From the NCBI RefSeq assembly GCF_001610875.1, contig NZ_CP011272.1:62001-126000 (forward strand): a stretch of 64,000 nt of DNA, written 5' to 3'. Origin of the DNA: Pirellula sp. SH-Sr6A (GTDB lineage Bacteria > Planctomycetota > Planctomycetia > Pirellulales > Pirellulaceae). The stretch's first letter is position 1. Each line of letters starts with the position of its first letter. The notes beneath the pieces were generated by a model that made no database searches, had not been told where the DNA came from, and was given only the letters and a program-made list of their open reading frames with translations. A program made the translations under genes and the position numbers. Below, one piece after another: positions 19,401-26,972 of the stretch.

Positions 19401-20225
19401 AGCGGCGCGCCGAGTCCATATCAAGTCGATGGAGCCGCCCGAGGCTCGGATTCGGTAATGGGTAAAGGGAGCTGCCCCGGGAATCGGTTCGACAACTTCC
19501 GATCCAGCACCGGTGACGTTGAGATCCCATTCCCCTTCAGGAAGATGCAGATCGACCACCGTCGTCGCGGTAGGAAGATCCAATCGGACTTGGCTTGACT
19601 GAACGGTTGTCTGCACCTTCGCGACGGCTTGAAAGGAGAGCGAACGTTCCAGAATCTCCGAAGGCTCTAGCCTCCACTGGTAGCCGGTCGCCACCGAAGC
19701 CAGACCGATCGCGAATGGAGAATTGTCTTCGGGTGGGAGCAGTTGAATGGCGCCTAGGGCGAGTGGCACACTTCCCCATTTTCGATTTGGGGAGTTCAAC
19801 CTCGCCTTCGCTGTTCCGCGGATCCTCGCAACATTCTCTTCGATCTGCAGATCGAGATTGAGCATTTCCAGAATGGCCTGACTATCGGCGGAGGCATCGT
19901 TGGATGCCTTGAGGAACCGCTCGAACTCCTCGAATCGGACCTTCGGAACGAGGATCGATTCTCCTTTTTCGTTCTTGAGTAGAACAAGGTCGGGACGCAA
20001 TCCTTCGGGTACGCTTTGGAGCAGATCGTCGGCCGGTGGCATCGGCATGAGCTCCGGTTCCTGCGCCGAGAGATTTGTCGCGTGCAGGAGCCAGACCCCC
20101 AGGAGGCCACACAGTAGCATCAACACACAGCGGAAGAAGGCCGTCAAGGGTCGCGGCCTAGCTCTGCGATCCGTTGACGATTGTTGAAGCACAATATCTG
20201 CCTTGGTGAGGAGCTCGAATTCCAC
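16494..20225 (-). CDS. Large exported membrane protein, partner of the downstream giant
   Basis: The product has about 1243 residues. A hydrophobic segment near residues 31-53 (FFRCVLMLLCGLLGVWLLHA) ends in NLSAQEPELMP, a likely signal peptide or anchor. The segment ESILVPKVRFEEFERFLKAS near residue 95 corresponds in position and pattern to RRVFLPLEDL and DSIYVPNQLLSAL in the two modules of the downstream protein. A long beta-rich region follows. Near the C-terminus are three helices (LLWTPLALLTLTLSSLLLRN, AIVLIVAIPLLAGLISWSL, SMVVSCAILLIYAFVEWLL) and a Ser/Gly-rich basic tail. The start codon is GTG 20225; a GTG at 20192 preceded by AAGG would give a more ordinary signal peptide. Function is unknown. 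The stop-start overlap with the next gene indicates one operon. Confidence 0.85.
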   Translation of the reverse strand: MEFELLTKADIVLQQSSTDRRARPRPLTAFFRCVLMLLCGLLGVWLLHATNLSAQEPELMPMPPADDLLQSVPEGLRPDLVLLKNEKGESILVPKVRFEEFERFLKASNDASADSQAILEMLNLDLQIEENVARIRGTAKARLNSPNRKWGSVPLALGAIQLLPPEDNSPFAIGLASVATGYQWRLEPSEILERSLSFQAVAKVQTTVQSSQVRLDLPTATTVVDLHLPEGEWDLNVTGAGSEVVEPIPGAAPFTHYRIRASGGSIDLIWTRRAASDNVQATEAISVTKFTQSSGNPKFDASSRITIRGPKRLGGRQFLIQLPKGGVARESSGEVPPVAGYRLNSLGTGEDGAPSFNLMIDESVSRFELEFPLDWTWESPKVESDNLFSIPLVAGVERHGGNVELVLPRSRTLLWDSQSGVEFNKRTVAPESNDLIQHSFRVLDQATSLRCRLLEPQITPSIRMDYRVWLFPDRWQLTGTLEFRDDPRGFPFLQLESKGWDVERVTVASTGRELAFTDADAAAGNNTIIPLSLSDWAESSEGATGTVTATTSTEGSPTRRIQLRMSYKISSPTTAEGASNESSPLGFDLPVLTWLNESSQQRSTWSPSGSLSLFSSLASLAPTNVQAEGSRWSLTTVTAPTLEQALRDARMINPREGIPRFSLGLQLRGDKASTRCDFLSIPLEPFIEGTSTLRATALESSWKVEQDWLLQIRGTFPDHLLLAVPKAWIADSESSNFASAIDLNVNGVAITKIERLSVDEARMWGDRYPSLKDHVEWTRIEIPQQVYLTATGDFTWLITLGALRPPPRNADEADSLKQLFAHLDTSNLKAPIRYGNPVGLLQSRPSTRVLLNTTVLNRSQTEIRIGEDLWTQTKITFPLDAPCLDVTLVPEQNQIAHSVNVDRVWIQTITKPGTNRHRYVVKFRSSQPTVEIQLDASLSEDIEAVLNHAPCELSLLSSGQNSYRIDLSNAPRLPSDAGEPSGADSENAYVLELFSWPANPSSWWKRIEMPQVRILNSNLERAPCVWQLVTPSSEHLISTSDSLLPDYQWSWNQVWMARQDTRSQSDLEKEIGASVQPDVGQQVNQYSLISLDTKEAVHATFIPRFLLWTPLALLTLTLSSLLLRNGWNRKAIVLIVAIPLLAGLISWSLDITILVTQSMVVSCAILLIYAFVEWLLDRNARKKSVFAGRGTFAGSVSGSRMDSRSESPSGSASKSVLTTIAPGAEVIAGGPVAGEMGSHGSRQ

Positions 20226-20491
20226 TGGGACATAGACGTCCTATTCTACGCAATCAGCAAGGTCAGTTGAACGTGGCATCGCTTCCAAGTGCAAAATGGG
20301 GGCTACTCCTCCCGTTACAGCCCGATCGACCGCCCTAATCGGACTCCGATCCGCCCGACCAGAGACCTTGCGTGCGGATTTTCCAAGTCCAGCATTTTCG
20401 GATGGAGGCGAAGGTTGTCGCTGAAACAGGACGCTCCATGCGTTACAATATGGTTCCCACCGTTCCCCTCCCTCCCCTTTGACTGCGTGCA
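20226..20491. promoter_or_regulatory. Divergent intergenic region with a possible promoter
   Basis: A 266-bp gap between the minus-strand giant-protein operon and the plus-strand PSCyt gene, so it should hold promoters for both. TACAAT at 20444-20449 on the plus strand could be the -10 box of the PSCyt gene, but no convincing -35 lies at the right distance. No operator or RNA structure was recognised. Confidence 0.3.
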
Positions 20492-23359
20492 ATGTTCCCA
20501 CCGCGTGCAATTTTCACATTCCCAAGTGGATCGACGCTCCGTGAATCGAAATGTTTCCGCTCGCTGCGTCGAATGCCCTTTTATTGGGCTGCGGGCATGG
20601 CGTTGCTCTTCGTTGCCCCTCTCGCAGTGTTCTCCGATGATTCGCTAGCGTCGAGCGAATCAAACGAGGAACTCGTCGCCACCGCCGCGCAAACGGAGTT
20701 TTTTGAGAAGAGAATTCGACCGATCCTGGAGTCGCACTGCATGGAGTGCCACACCGAGGCTGAGAAAAGCGGGGGGCTCTCGCTAACCCATCGGGGCTCT
20801 CTGTTGCAAGGTGGGGATACCGGTCCCGCCATCGAATTGCAGGAACCGTCCCAAAGCCTGCTTCTCAAAGCGGTCCGTTATCAGGACGAATCGTTGAAGA
20901 TGCCACCTAACGGGAAGCTATCCGATCAAGAAATCGCTTGGCTGGAGGAATGGGTAGGACAAAAAGCGCCCGATCCCCGTCCTGAACCAAACGATGCGCC
21001 CGCTACTCCCCTCGAAGGGATGAGTATCGAAGAAGGACGTGAGTTTTGGTCCTTTCGACCGATAAATCCTCCCCATATCAGTTCGCTTTCTTCCGAGCAT
21101 CTCGATGTGGCAAATGCCCCGACTACCCCAATCGATCTTTTCATCGAGCGCAAATGGGCAGAGGCAGGCCTCACCCCAGCACCCGAAGCCTCCAGACACG
21201 TTTGGCTTCGACGGGTGACCCAGGATCTAACCGGCCTCCCCCCCTCTGCGAGTGAGATCATCGAATTCGAACAAGACGATGCACCTGATGCCTACGAAAA
21301 AGTAGTCGACCGACTGCTGAATTCACCGCAATATGGGGTCCATTGGGGACGTCATTGGCTCGATACGGTTCGATATGCAGACTCCAACGGTCTGGATGAA
21401 AATTTAGCGTTTGGTAACGCTTGGAGATTCCGAGATTATGTCATCCATTCCTTCAATGCGAACAAACCGTTTCACCGATTCATCAAGGAGCATCTCGCAG
21501 GAGACTTGCTTGACGATGCCTCGGTCGAATCGCAAACCGGTACTGGATTTCTGGTTCTCGGTGCAAAGGTGCTGGCGGAGCCCGATCGCGAGAAGCTAAG
21601 TGTTGACACGATCGATGAACAGATCGACACAGTTGGGAAGGTGTTCTTAGGGTTGACGTTCGGCTGCGCTCGTTGCCATGACCACAAGTTTGATCCGGTC
21701 AAGCAGGAGGACTATTACTCGCTGGCTGCGATTTTTCAAAGCACGCGTACGTTTGCTGATTCCAACACCGGAGCGATTCGCCATTGGAATGAGATCTCCA
21801 TTGCATCGGACGAGGAACGCAAGGAGATCGCAGAACTGAATAAAGAGGTTGCAGCAAAGCAAGCGGCGTATAACAAAGCCAAAAGCTCTGCCATGGAGGA
21901 ATTGCGACAAAACACCCGAGCCAAAGTCCTGGACTATCTTTCCGCATCGATGGAATTGAAACCGGATTGCACGCTTTCGCAATGCGTCCCCCTCGCGGAG
22001 AAGTACTCGCTCCACCCACGCGTTTTGTTGAATTGCCGACTGTATCTTGCTCGATTCGCGGACGGCGAACTCTTTCGCGTTTGGGATGACTGTTACCAGC
22101 GGCAAGCTCGCGATGAAATGCTGAATCACTACCGAGTTCTGTTCGACCCGAAATCGGACCAACCGGAGGAGTCCAAAAAAGCCGCTGCGGCCGCCTTGGC
22201 CAATCCCACCGGATTTCTCGCGGTACCAGCCAAATTTGAACATGCGCTCACCGAGGCGCAAATTCAAGAGATCAATCGTCTAGCCGAAGAGGCTCGACTG
22301 TTCGAGAGTGCCGCAAAGGACGAGGCGGCCGTGATGGGCGTTCGCGATGCCCGTGTCACGGACGAAATGCCGATCCACATTCGTGGAAACTATCTTTCGC
22401 GCGGACGACTCGTTTCCAGGTCTTTCCCAAAGGTACTACTGGGCGAGCGCGAAAAGCCAATCTTCCATCGCCAACAGAGTGGGCGACTCGAATTGGCCGA
22501 ATGGCTGGTCGATCCACGCCACCCTCTTACGTCGCGAGTGGTCGTGAATCGGTTGTGGGGATGGCACTTCGGACGAGGTATCGTTTCGACCACAGAGAAC
22601 TTTGGTTTGCTCGGTGAGAAGCCGACACATCCTGAGCTGCTCGATTTCCTCGCCCGCGATTTTCTGGAATCGGGATGGTCGATGAAAGAGTTTCACCGCA
22701 TGGTTGTCCTCTCCAGAACGTACCGAATGGATTCCTCCCATCCGCAAGAAAAAGAAATGGCGGAAAAAGATCCCGAGAATCGGTTGCTGTGGAAATTTCC
22801 GATGAGGCGGCTCACGGCCGAGGAGATCCGCGATGGAATTCTTTTTCAACTCGGAGAGTTGGATCTGCAGCTGGATGGAAAGACGGTGCCTCTGCGCAAT
22901 CGACAGTTCGTGTTCGATCACACGTCGATCGATCATACCAAGTACGACATGCACCGAAGGACTGCCTACTTTCCGATCATTCGCAATAACTTGGCCCCCA
23001 TTCTCCAGCAATTCGATTTCCCGGATCCGACGATGCCAACCGGGGCTCGCAATACGACTTCTGTTGCGCCTCAATCTCTATTGCTTATGAATGCGCCTTG
23101 GATTCTCGAAGCTAGTCGCCGCGCCGCGGTAAGACTTCTGGACCGAGAGCCTTCCGATTCCGCCCGGCTTCATGCAGCTTTCCAATCGAGTTTGGGGCGC
23201 TCGCCGACCGAACGAGAAACGGGAATTTTTTCGAACTTCCTGCATGCCGATTGGCATACCGCAACGGGGGAAACGGAGCCCCGCGATCGGGAAGCCATGA
23301 TTTGGTCACTCGTCCTTCAGAACCTCGCCATCAGCAACGAGTTTTTTTATGTTCGATAA
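20492..23359 (+). CDS. PSCyt1-DUF1549-DUF1553 cytochrome-like protein
   Basis: A 955-residue member of the planctomycete-specific cytochrome family. A signal segment (FYWAAGMALLFVAPLAVFS) is followed by the PSCyt1 haem site CMECHTE near residue 86, in the context FEKRIRPILESHCMECH. DUF1549 (PSCyt2) follows, with RHWLDTVRYADSNGLDEN and a second haem-type site GCARCHDHKFDPVKQEDYYS. DUF1553 (PSD1) takes the C-terminus (RLAEWLVDPRHPLTSRVVVNRLWGWHFGRG is its typical entry, across residues about 665-695). These proteins are thought to be periplasmic c-type cytochromes; physiological partners are unknown. ATG 20492 gives a long pre-signal; ATG 20573 is an alternative. It overlaps the following DUF1501 gene by 11 bp, the usual arrangement. 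Confidence 0.92.
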   Translation: MFPPRAIFTFPSGSTLRESKCFRSLRRMPFYWAAGMALLFVAPLAVFSDDSLASSESNEELVATAAQTEFFEKRIRPILESHCMECHTEAEKSGGLSLTHRGSLLQGGDTGPAIELQEPSQSLLLKAVRYQDESLKMPPNGKLSDQEIAWLEEWVGQKAPDPRPEPNDAPATPLEGMSIEEGREFWSFRPINPPHISSLSSEHLDVANAPTTPIDLFIERKWAEAGLTPAPEASRHVWLRRVTQDLTGLPPSASEIIEFEQDDAPDAYEKVVDRLLNSPQYGVHWGRHWLDTVRYADSNGLDENLAFGNAWRFRDYVIHSFNANKPFHRFIKEHLAGDLLDDASVESQTGTGFLVLGAKVLAEPDREKLSVDTIDEQIDTVGKVFLGLTFGCARCHDHKFDPVKQEDYYSLAAIFQSTRTFADSNTGAIRHWNEISIASDEERKEIAELNKEVAAKQAAYNKAKSSAMEELRQNTRAKVLDYLSASMELKPDCTLSQCVPLAEKYSLHPRVLLNCRLYLARFADGELFRVWDDCYQRQARDEMLNHYRVLFDPKSDQPEESKKAAAAALANPTGFLAVPAKFEHALTEAQIQEINRLAEEARLFESAAKDEAAVMGVRDARVTDEMPIHIRGNYLSRGRLVSRSFPKVLLGEREKPIFHRQQSGRLELAEWLVDPRHPLTSRVVVNRLWGWHFGRGIVSTTENFGLLGEKPTHPELLDFLARDFLESGWSMKEFHRMVVLSRTYRMDSSHPQEKEMAEKDPENRLLWKFPMRRLTAEEIRDGILFQLGELDLQLDGKTVPLRNRQFVFDHTSIDHTKYDMHRRTAYFPIIRNNLAPILQQFDFPDPTMPTGARNTTSVAPQSLLLMNAPWILEASRRAAVRLLDREPSDSARLHAAFQSSLGRSPTERETGIFSNFLHADWHTATGETEPRDREAMIWSLVLQNLAISNEFFYVR

Positions 23360-24749
23360 TCGACGACAGTTGCTTCAATCCTCCGCAGCGGGATTTGGAT
23401 ATTTAGCTCTCCAATCGTTGCTGGCGTCGACGGGGTATTGCAACCAGCCATCCAACAATCCACTTCGTCCAAAAGATCCTCACTTCCCGGCGAGGGCCAA
23501 GCGGATTGTTTTTCTCTTTATGAAAGGGGGGCCGTCGCACGTCGATACGTTTGATCCAAAACCCGCGCTCGATCGCGACGATGGAAAGCCACCTCCGTTC
23601 GCACTGCCACGCGTTGTATTTGCAGCGCAAGGCAACTTGCTCAAGTCTCCTTGGAAATTCAAGCAGCATGGACAGTCGGGGCTTCCGGTCAGCGAGTTGT
23701 TTCCGAATGTTGCCAAGCACGTGGATAAGCTATGTGTTCTTCGATCGTTGCATGGTAGCAATCCAGCACACGGCGGCGCGTTACTGAAAATCCATACGGG
23801 GAGTGACCAGTTTGTACGCCCCAGCATGGGTGCCTGGGTCAGTTACGGATTGGGGACGGAGAATCAAGACCTTCCCGCATTCGTTACGATTTGCCCCACC
23901 TTAGCTCATGGCGGCGTGAACAATTGGGGATCAGCGTTCTTGCCATCTAGCTATCAGGGGACGCCCATTGGAAACGCGAGCCTGCCAGCCACCGCGGCCA
24001 CGGTGGGTAACATCCGAAATCCGATGATCGATTCAGCAGTCCAACGAAAACAATTGGATTTACTACGCGAGATGGAGTTTGCGGAGACTTTGCCAAGCGA
24101 TCGAAATCGAGAACTGGATATCCGATTGGATCACTTCGAACTCGCCTACCGGATGCAGAATTCCATTCCGCGCATTCAGGATCTGGCGTCCGAGTCCGAA
24201 GCTACCATGCGTCTCTACGGCATGGACGATCCGATGACGGAGAATTTCGGGCGGCAATGCCTGCTCGCCCGACGATTCCTCGAAGAAGGAGTTCGATTCG
24301 TTCAAGTCACCCATAGCGACAGCGAGGTGCAGTGGGACCAGCACAGCGACCTCTATTTGGGACACACCAAAAATGCCGCCGAAGTCGATCGCCCCATCGC
24401 CGGGCTGCTGACCGATCTGGAACAACGAGGATTGCTCCAGGATACTCTCGTCCTGTGGGGAGGCGAATTCGGTCGAACTCCTACCTCCCAAGGAAACGGC
24501 CGGGATCACAATCCTCACGGCTTCACCATGTGGATGGCCGGAGGGGGTGTCAAAGGAGGATTCGCCTACGGTGCGACCGACGAATACGGGTATTACGCCG
24601 TCGAGGACAAGATGCACATACATGATCTTCACGCCACGATCTTGCATCTGCTCGGATTGGATCACGAACGGCTGACCTATCGCTATGCAGGACGTGACTT
24701 CCGATTGACCGATGTCGCAGGTCAAGTCGCGACAAAGATCTTGGCATAA
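23349..24749 (+). CDS. DUF1501 family protein
   Basis: A 466-residue DUF1501 protein, a family related to the alkaline phosphatase/sulfatase fold and nearly always encoded next to PSCyt/DUF1553 proteins in planctomycetes. It begins with a short leader (FDNRRQLLQSSAAGFGYLAL; Arg-Arg fits a Tat-type signal). Family motifs are RIVFLFMKGGPSHVDTFDPK, VLRSLHGSNPAHGGALLKIH, WGGEFGRTPTSQGNGRDHNP and HDLHATILHLLGLDHERLTY. The His/Asp-rich motifs look metal-binding, but no biochemical activity is established for the family. Translation is probably coupled to the upstream gene through the 11-bp overlap. The convergent recQ-like gene ends 6 bp beyond, with no room for a separate terminator. Confidence 0.93.
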   Translation: MFDNRRQLLQSSAAGFGYLALQSLLASTGYCNQPSNNPLRPKDPHFPARAKRIVFLFMKGGPSHVDTFDPKPALDRDDGKPPPFALPRVVFAAQGNLLKSPWKFKQHGQSGLPVSELFPNVAKHVDKLCVLRSLHGSNPAHGGALLKIHTGSDQFVRPSMGAWVSYGLGTENQDLPAFVTICPTLAHGGVNNWGSAFLPSSYQGTPIGNASLPATAATVGNIRNPMIDSAVQRKQLDLLREMEFAETLPSDRNRELDIRLDHFELAYRMQNSIPRIQDLASESEATMRLYGMDDPMTENFGRQCLLARRFLEEGVRFVQVTHSDSEVQWDQHSDLYLGHTKNAAEVDRPIAGLLTDLEQRGLLQDTLVLWGGEFGRTPTSQGNGRDHNPHGFTMWMAGGGVKGGFAYGATDEYGYYAVEDKMHIHDLHATILHLLGLDHERLTYRYAGRDFRLTDVAGQVATKILA

Positions 24750-24755
24750 GGGGTT

Positions 24756-26213
24756 TTACGCCGGAACGTCGACTCCGAAGTAGCGGTGCAAATATTCTTT
24801 GCGATCCTCCGCTTGCACATATTCGACCAACGCGTAGAGCTTCTTCTGATCGCGTTGGAGCTTGGCAGAGCGGTCCGCATCGCTCGCTAGCGTCGCCGGA
24901 AGCGGAGCCTGAACGGTGACATTGGAAAGATCGTTTTCATCTTCGATGACACCGTACCGTTGCAACATGGAGAGCGCGGTTTCCAAGCGTCGATCTTGTT
25001 TGCGACGATCGGACAACCGCTCGCGCAACCATTCCAGTCCAAACGCGCGGACCTCCACCGTGTCGAATTTCAAAAAGTCATAAACCCGATGGTAGAAATC
25101 AGCGTCGGGATTGCTCCACTGATTGAATTCCATCTGTGTGAGCAAATCATCTTGCGAATATAGCAGGGTGCAGAGGGACGGTTCGCCATCGCGTCCAGCA
25201 CGACCAATCTCTTGGTAGTAGGATTCCAGCGAACTCGGGACCTCGGCATGGAGGACGAAACGTATATCCTCTTTATCGATTCCCATCCCAAATGCATTCG
25301 TGGCTAGAACAAGTGGTGCATCCCCACGCATGAATCGATTTTGAATTTCGTTTCGGCGGTGCCTTGGTAAATCGCCGTGATACTGGATGTGTGGGATTCC
25401 TCTCTTCCTCAACCGTTCACTCATCTCTTCGAGCTTGCGAATGAGCGTGAAGTACACGATTCCAGGTCCCCGCGGCCAGCGATCGACCGTTTTCGCGATC
25501 GCATCGAGCTTCTCATCAACTCCCCACACGGTTTCAACTGTCAGCTCGAGATTAGGACGATCAATTCCCTCGTGAAAAATTTTGCAGTGCAATCGAGTCT
25601 CATCGCTACCAGACAATCCTAGCTGCTCGATGATATCGATTTGGACATCGCGAGTTGCCGTCGCCGTTAATGCAATGGTCGTGGGATCGCCGAGCACTCG
25701 GCGAATCTCTCGCATACGCGAGTAATCGGGACGGAAATCGTGCCCCCATTCGCTGATGCAGTGGGCCTCATCCACAGCCATTAGAACGATGTGCCTGGAA
25801 CGCAAGACATCGAGGAAGTCGGGCTTTCGAAATCGCTCGGGAGTGACATAGAGAAGTTTGAATTCACCACTCTGAATCCTTCGGTATCGGTCTTCACGCT
25901 GCTCGCGACTTAGCAATGAATTGACCATCGCTGCTTCGATTCCCTTGCGGTTCAACGTATCGACTTGATCCTTCATCAAAGCGACCAAGGGCGAAATTAC
26001 GAGAGTCAACGGAGGAAGAGAACCACTCTCTTGTCTCGATTCTCCCGCGAGTACCAAGGCGGGGACCTGAAAACAAAGAGACTTCCCACCACCGGTAGGC
26101 ATCAGGACGAGCGAATGCTCGCCAGCGAGAGTCCTCGCGATTACCTCGCCTTGGCAGCCTCGAAACGCCTCATAGCCAAAGGAATCGCGAAGGACATGAT
26201 AGGCCTCTTTCAT
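24756..26213 (-). CDS. recQ: Short RecQ-family ATP-dependent DNA helicase
   Basis: A superfamily 2 3'-5' DNA helicase for recombination and fork repair. The 485-residue product has Walker A MPTGGGKSLCFQVP (G42-S45 region), motif Ia VISPLVALMKDQV, the Walker B DEAH box (148-151, VDEAHCISEWGHDFRPDY, including the RecQ aromatic-rich loop), ALTATAT, and motif VI YYQEIGRAGRDGEP. It stops soon after EYVQAEDRKEYLHRYFG, where canonical RecQ has its zinc-binding cysteines. Those cysteines, the winged helix and the HRDC domain are missing, so it is nearer to short RecS-like helicases. ATG 26213 follows the DJ-1 gene stop by two bases, so the two are co-transcribed. The frame stays open upstream to 26450, but that part overlaps the DJ-1 gene. 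Confidence 0.92.
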   Translation of the reverse strand: MKEAYHVLRDSFGYEAFRGCQGEVIARTLAGEHSLVLMPTGGGKSLCFQVPALVLAGESRQESGSLPPLTLVISPLVALMKDQVDTLNRKGIEAAMVNSLLSREQREDRYRRIQSGEFKLLYVTPERFRKPDFLDVLRSRHIVLMAVDEAHCISEWGHDFRPDYSRMREIRRVLGDPTTIALTATATRDVQIDIIEQLGLSGSDETRLHCKIFHEGIDRPNLELTVETVWGVDEKLDAIAKTVDRWPRGPGIVYFTLIRKLEEMSERLRKRGIPHIQYHGDLPRHRRNEIQNRFMRGDAPLVLATNAFGMGIDKEDIRFVLHAEVPSSLESYYQEIGRAGRDGEPSLCTLLYSQDDLLTQMEFNQWSNPDADFYHRVYDFLKFDTVEVRAFGLEWLRERLSDRRKQDRRLETALSMLQRYGVIEDENDLSNVTVQAPLPATLASDADRSAKLQRDQKKLYALVEYVQAEDRKEYLHRYFGVDVPA

Positions 26214-26215
26214 CC

Positions 26216-26803
26216 CTACGCTTCGATCTTGGAACCGAGTAGCTTTGCAAATTGAGAAATCCAAGCGGGGTGGGCTGGCCAAGCAGGGGCGGTGACCAAG
26301 TTGCCATCGGTGTGTGCCGAATCGAATCCTTCGCTCGGAGCCATGTACTTCCCACCCGACGCGACGACTTCGTACTGGCAAGCGGGATAGCAACTGCAGG
26401 ATTTGCCTTTCAGTACACCAGCCGCTGCTAGGATTTGGGGTCCATGGCAAATAGCGGCGATCGGTTTATTGGTCTCTGCAAAGTGACAAACGATCTCCAG
26501 TACTCGAGCATGAAGTCTCAAGTACTCCGGTGCACGGCCTCCGGGGAGCACCAAAGCGTCGTAAGTCTCCGGTTTCACGGAATCGAAGTCTCGGTTCAAT
26601 CGAAATCGGTGCCCCGGTTTCTCCGAATAGGTTTGATGACCTTCGAAATCATGAATCGCTGTTGAGACGAAATCACCAGACTTCTTATCCGGGCAAATTG
26701 CATCGCACTGGTGACCAATCATCCCTAGCATTTGATAGGGAACCATCACTTCGTAGTCTTCGACGAAGTCACCGACGATAAAAAGTATCTTTTTGGAGGC
26801 CAT
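26216..26803 (-). CDS. DJ-1/PfpI family protein
   Basis: A 195-residue protein of the DJ-1/PfpI superfamily (class I glutamine amidotransferase-like fold), whose members act as protein-repair deglycases, chaperones or proteases. The nucleophile elbow is [14 protein letters not shown] with Cys119 followed by His120. The conserved acidic residue is Glu15 in [26 protein letters not shown] matches the family's strand before the active site. The full length and intact residues suggest an active protein, but subfamily function cannot be fixed. Start ATG 26803 is chosen to match family length; the frame is open to 26860. It is divergent from the uxaA-like gene and lies immediately upstream of the recQ-type gene. 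Confidence 0.93.
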   Translation of the reverse strand: MASKKILFIVGDFVEDYEVMVPYQMLGMIGHQCDAICPDKKSGDFVSTAIHDFEGHQTYSEKPGHRFRLNRDFDSVKPETYDALVLPGGRAPEYLRLHARVLEIVCHFAETNKPIAAICHGPQILAAAGVLKGKSCSCYPACQYEVVASGGKYMAPSEGFDSAHTDGNLVTAPAWPAHPAWISQFAKLLGSKIEA

Positions 26804-26972
26804 ATCCCTGTTTCCCTTCGATCTTGGTGCACGGAATCCGAATACGATAACAAATCCCACCCATTGCCTAAAGGAGTGTTTGGCACTCGACCTCCGACCT
26901 TTTGTCGCGGGTCGCGATCGGTTACGCTTTTCACATCACTCCACATTGCTCCCTCCCCGCAACCAAAACACC

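Noticed and set aside
16378-20187. Plus-strand frames opposite the large exported protein genes
   Set aside because: No domain similarity, no ribosome sites and complete overlap with long coding frames on the other strand.
24063-24725. Minus-strand frame of 220 codons opposite the DUF1501 gene
   Set aside because: It is fully antisense to a conserved DUF1501 protein and shows no family motif.
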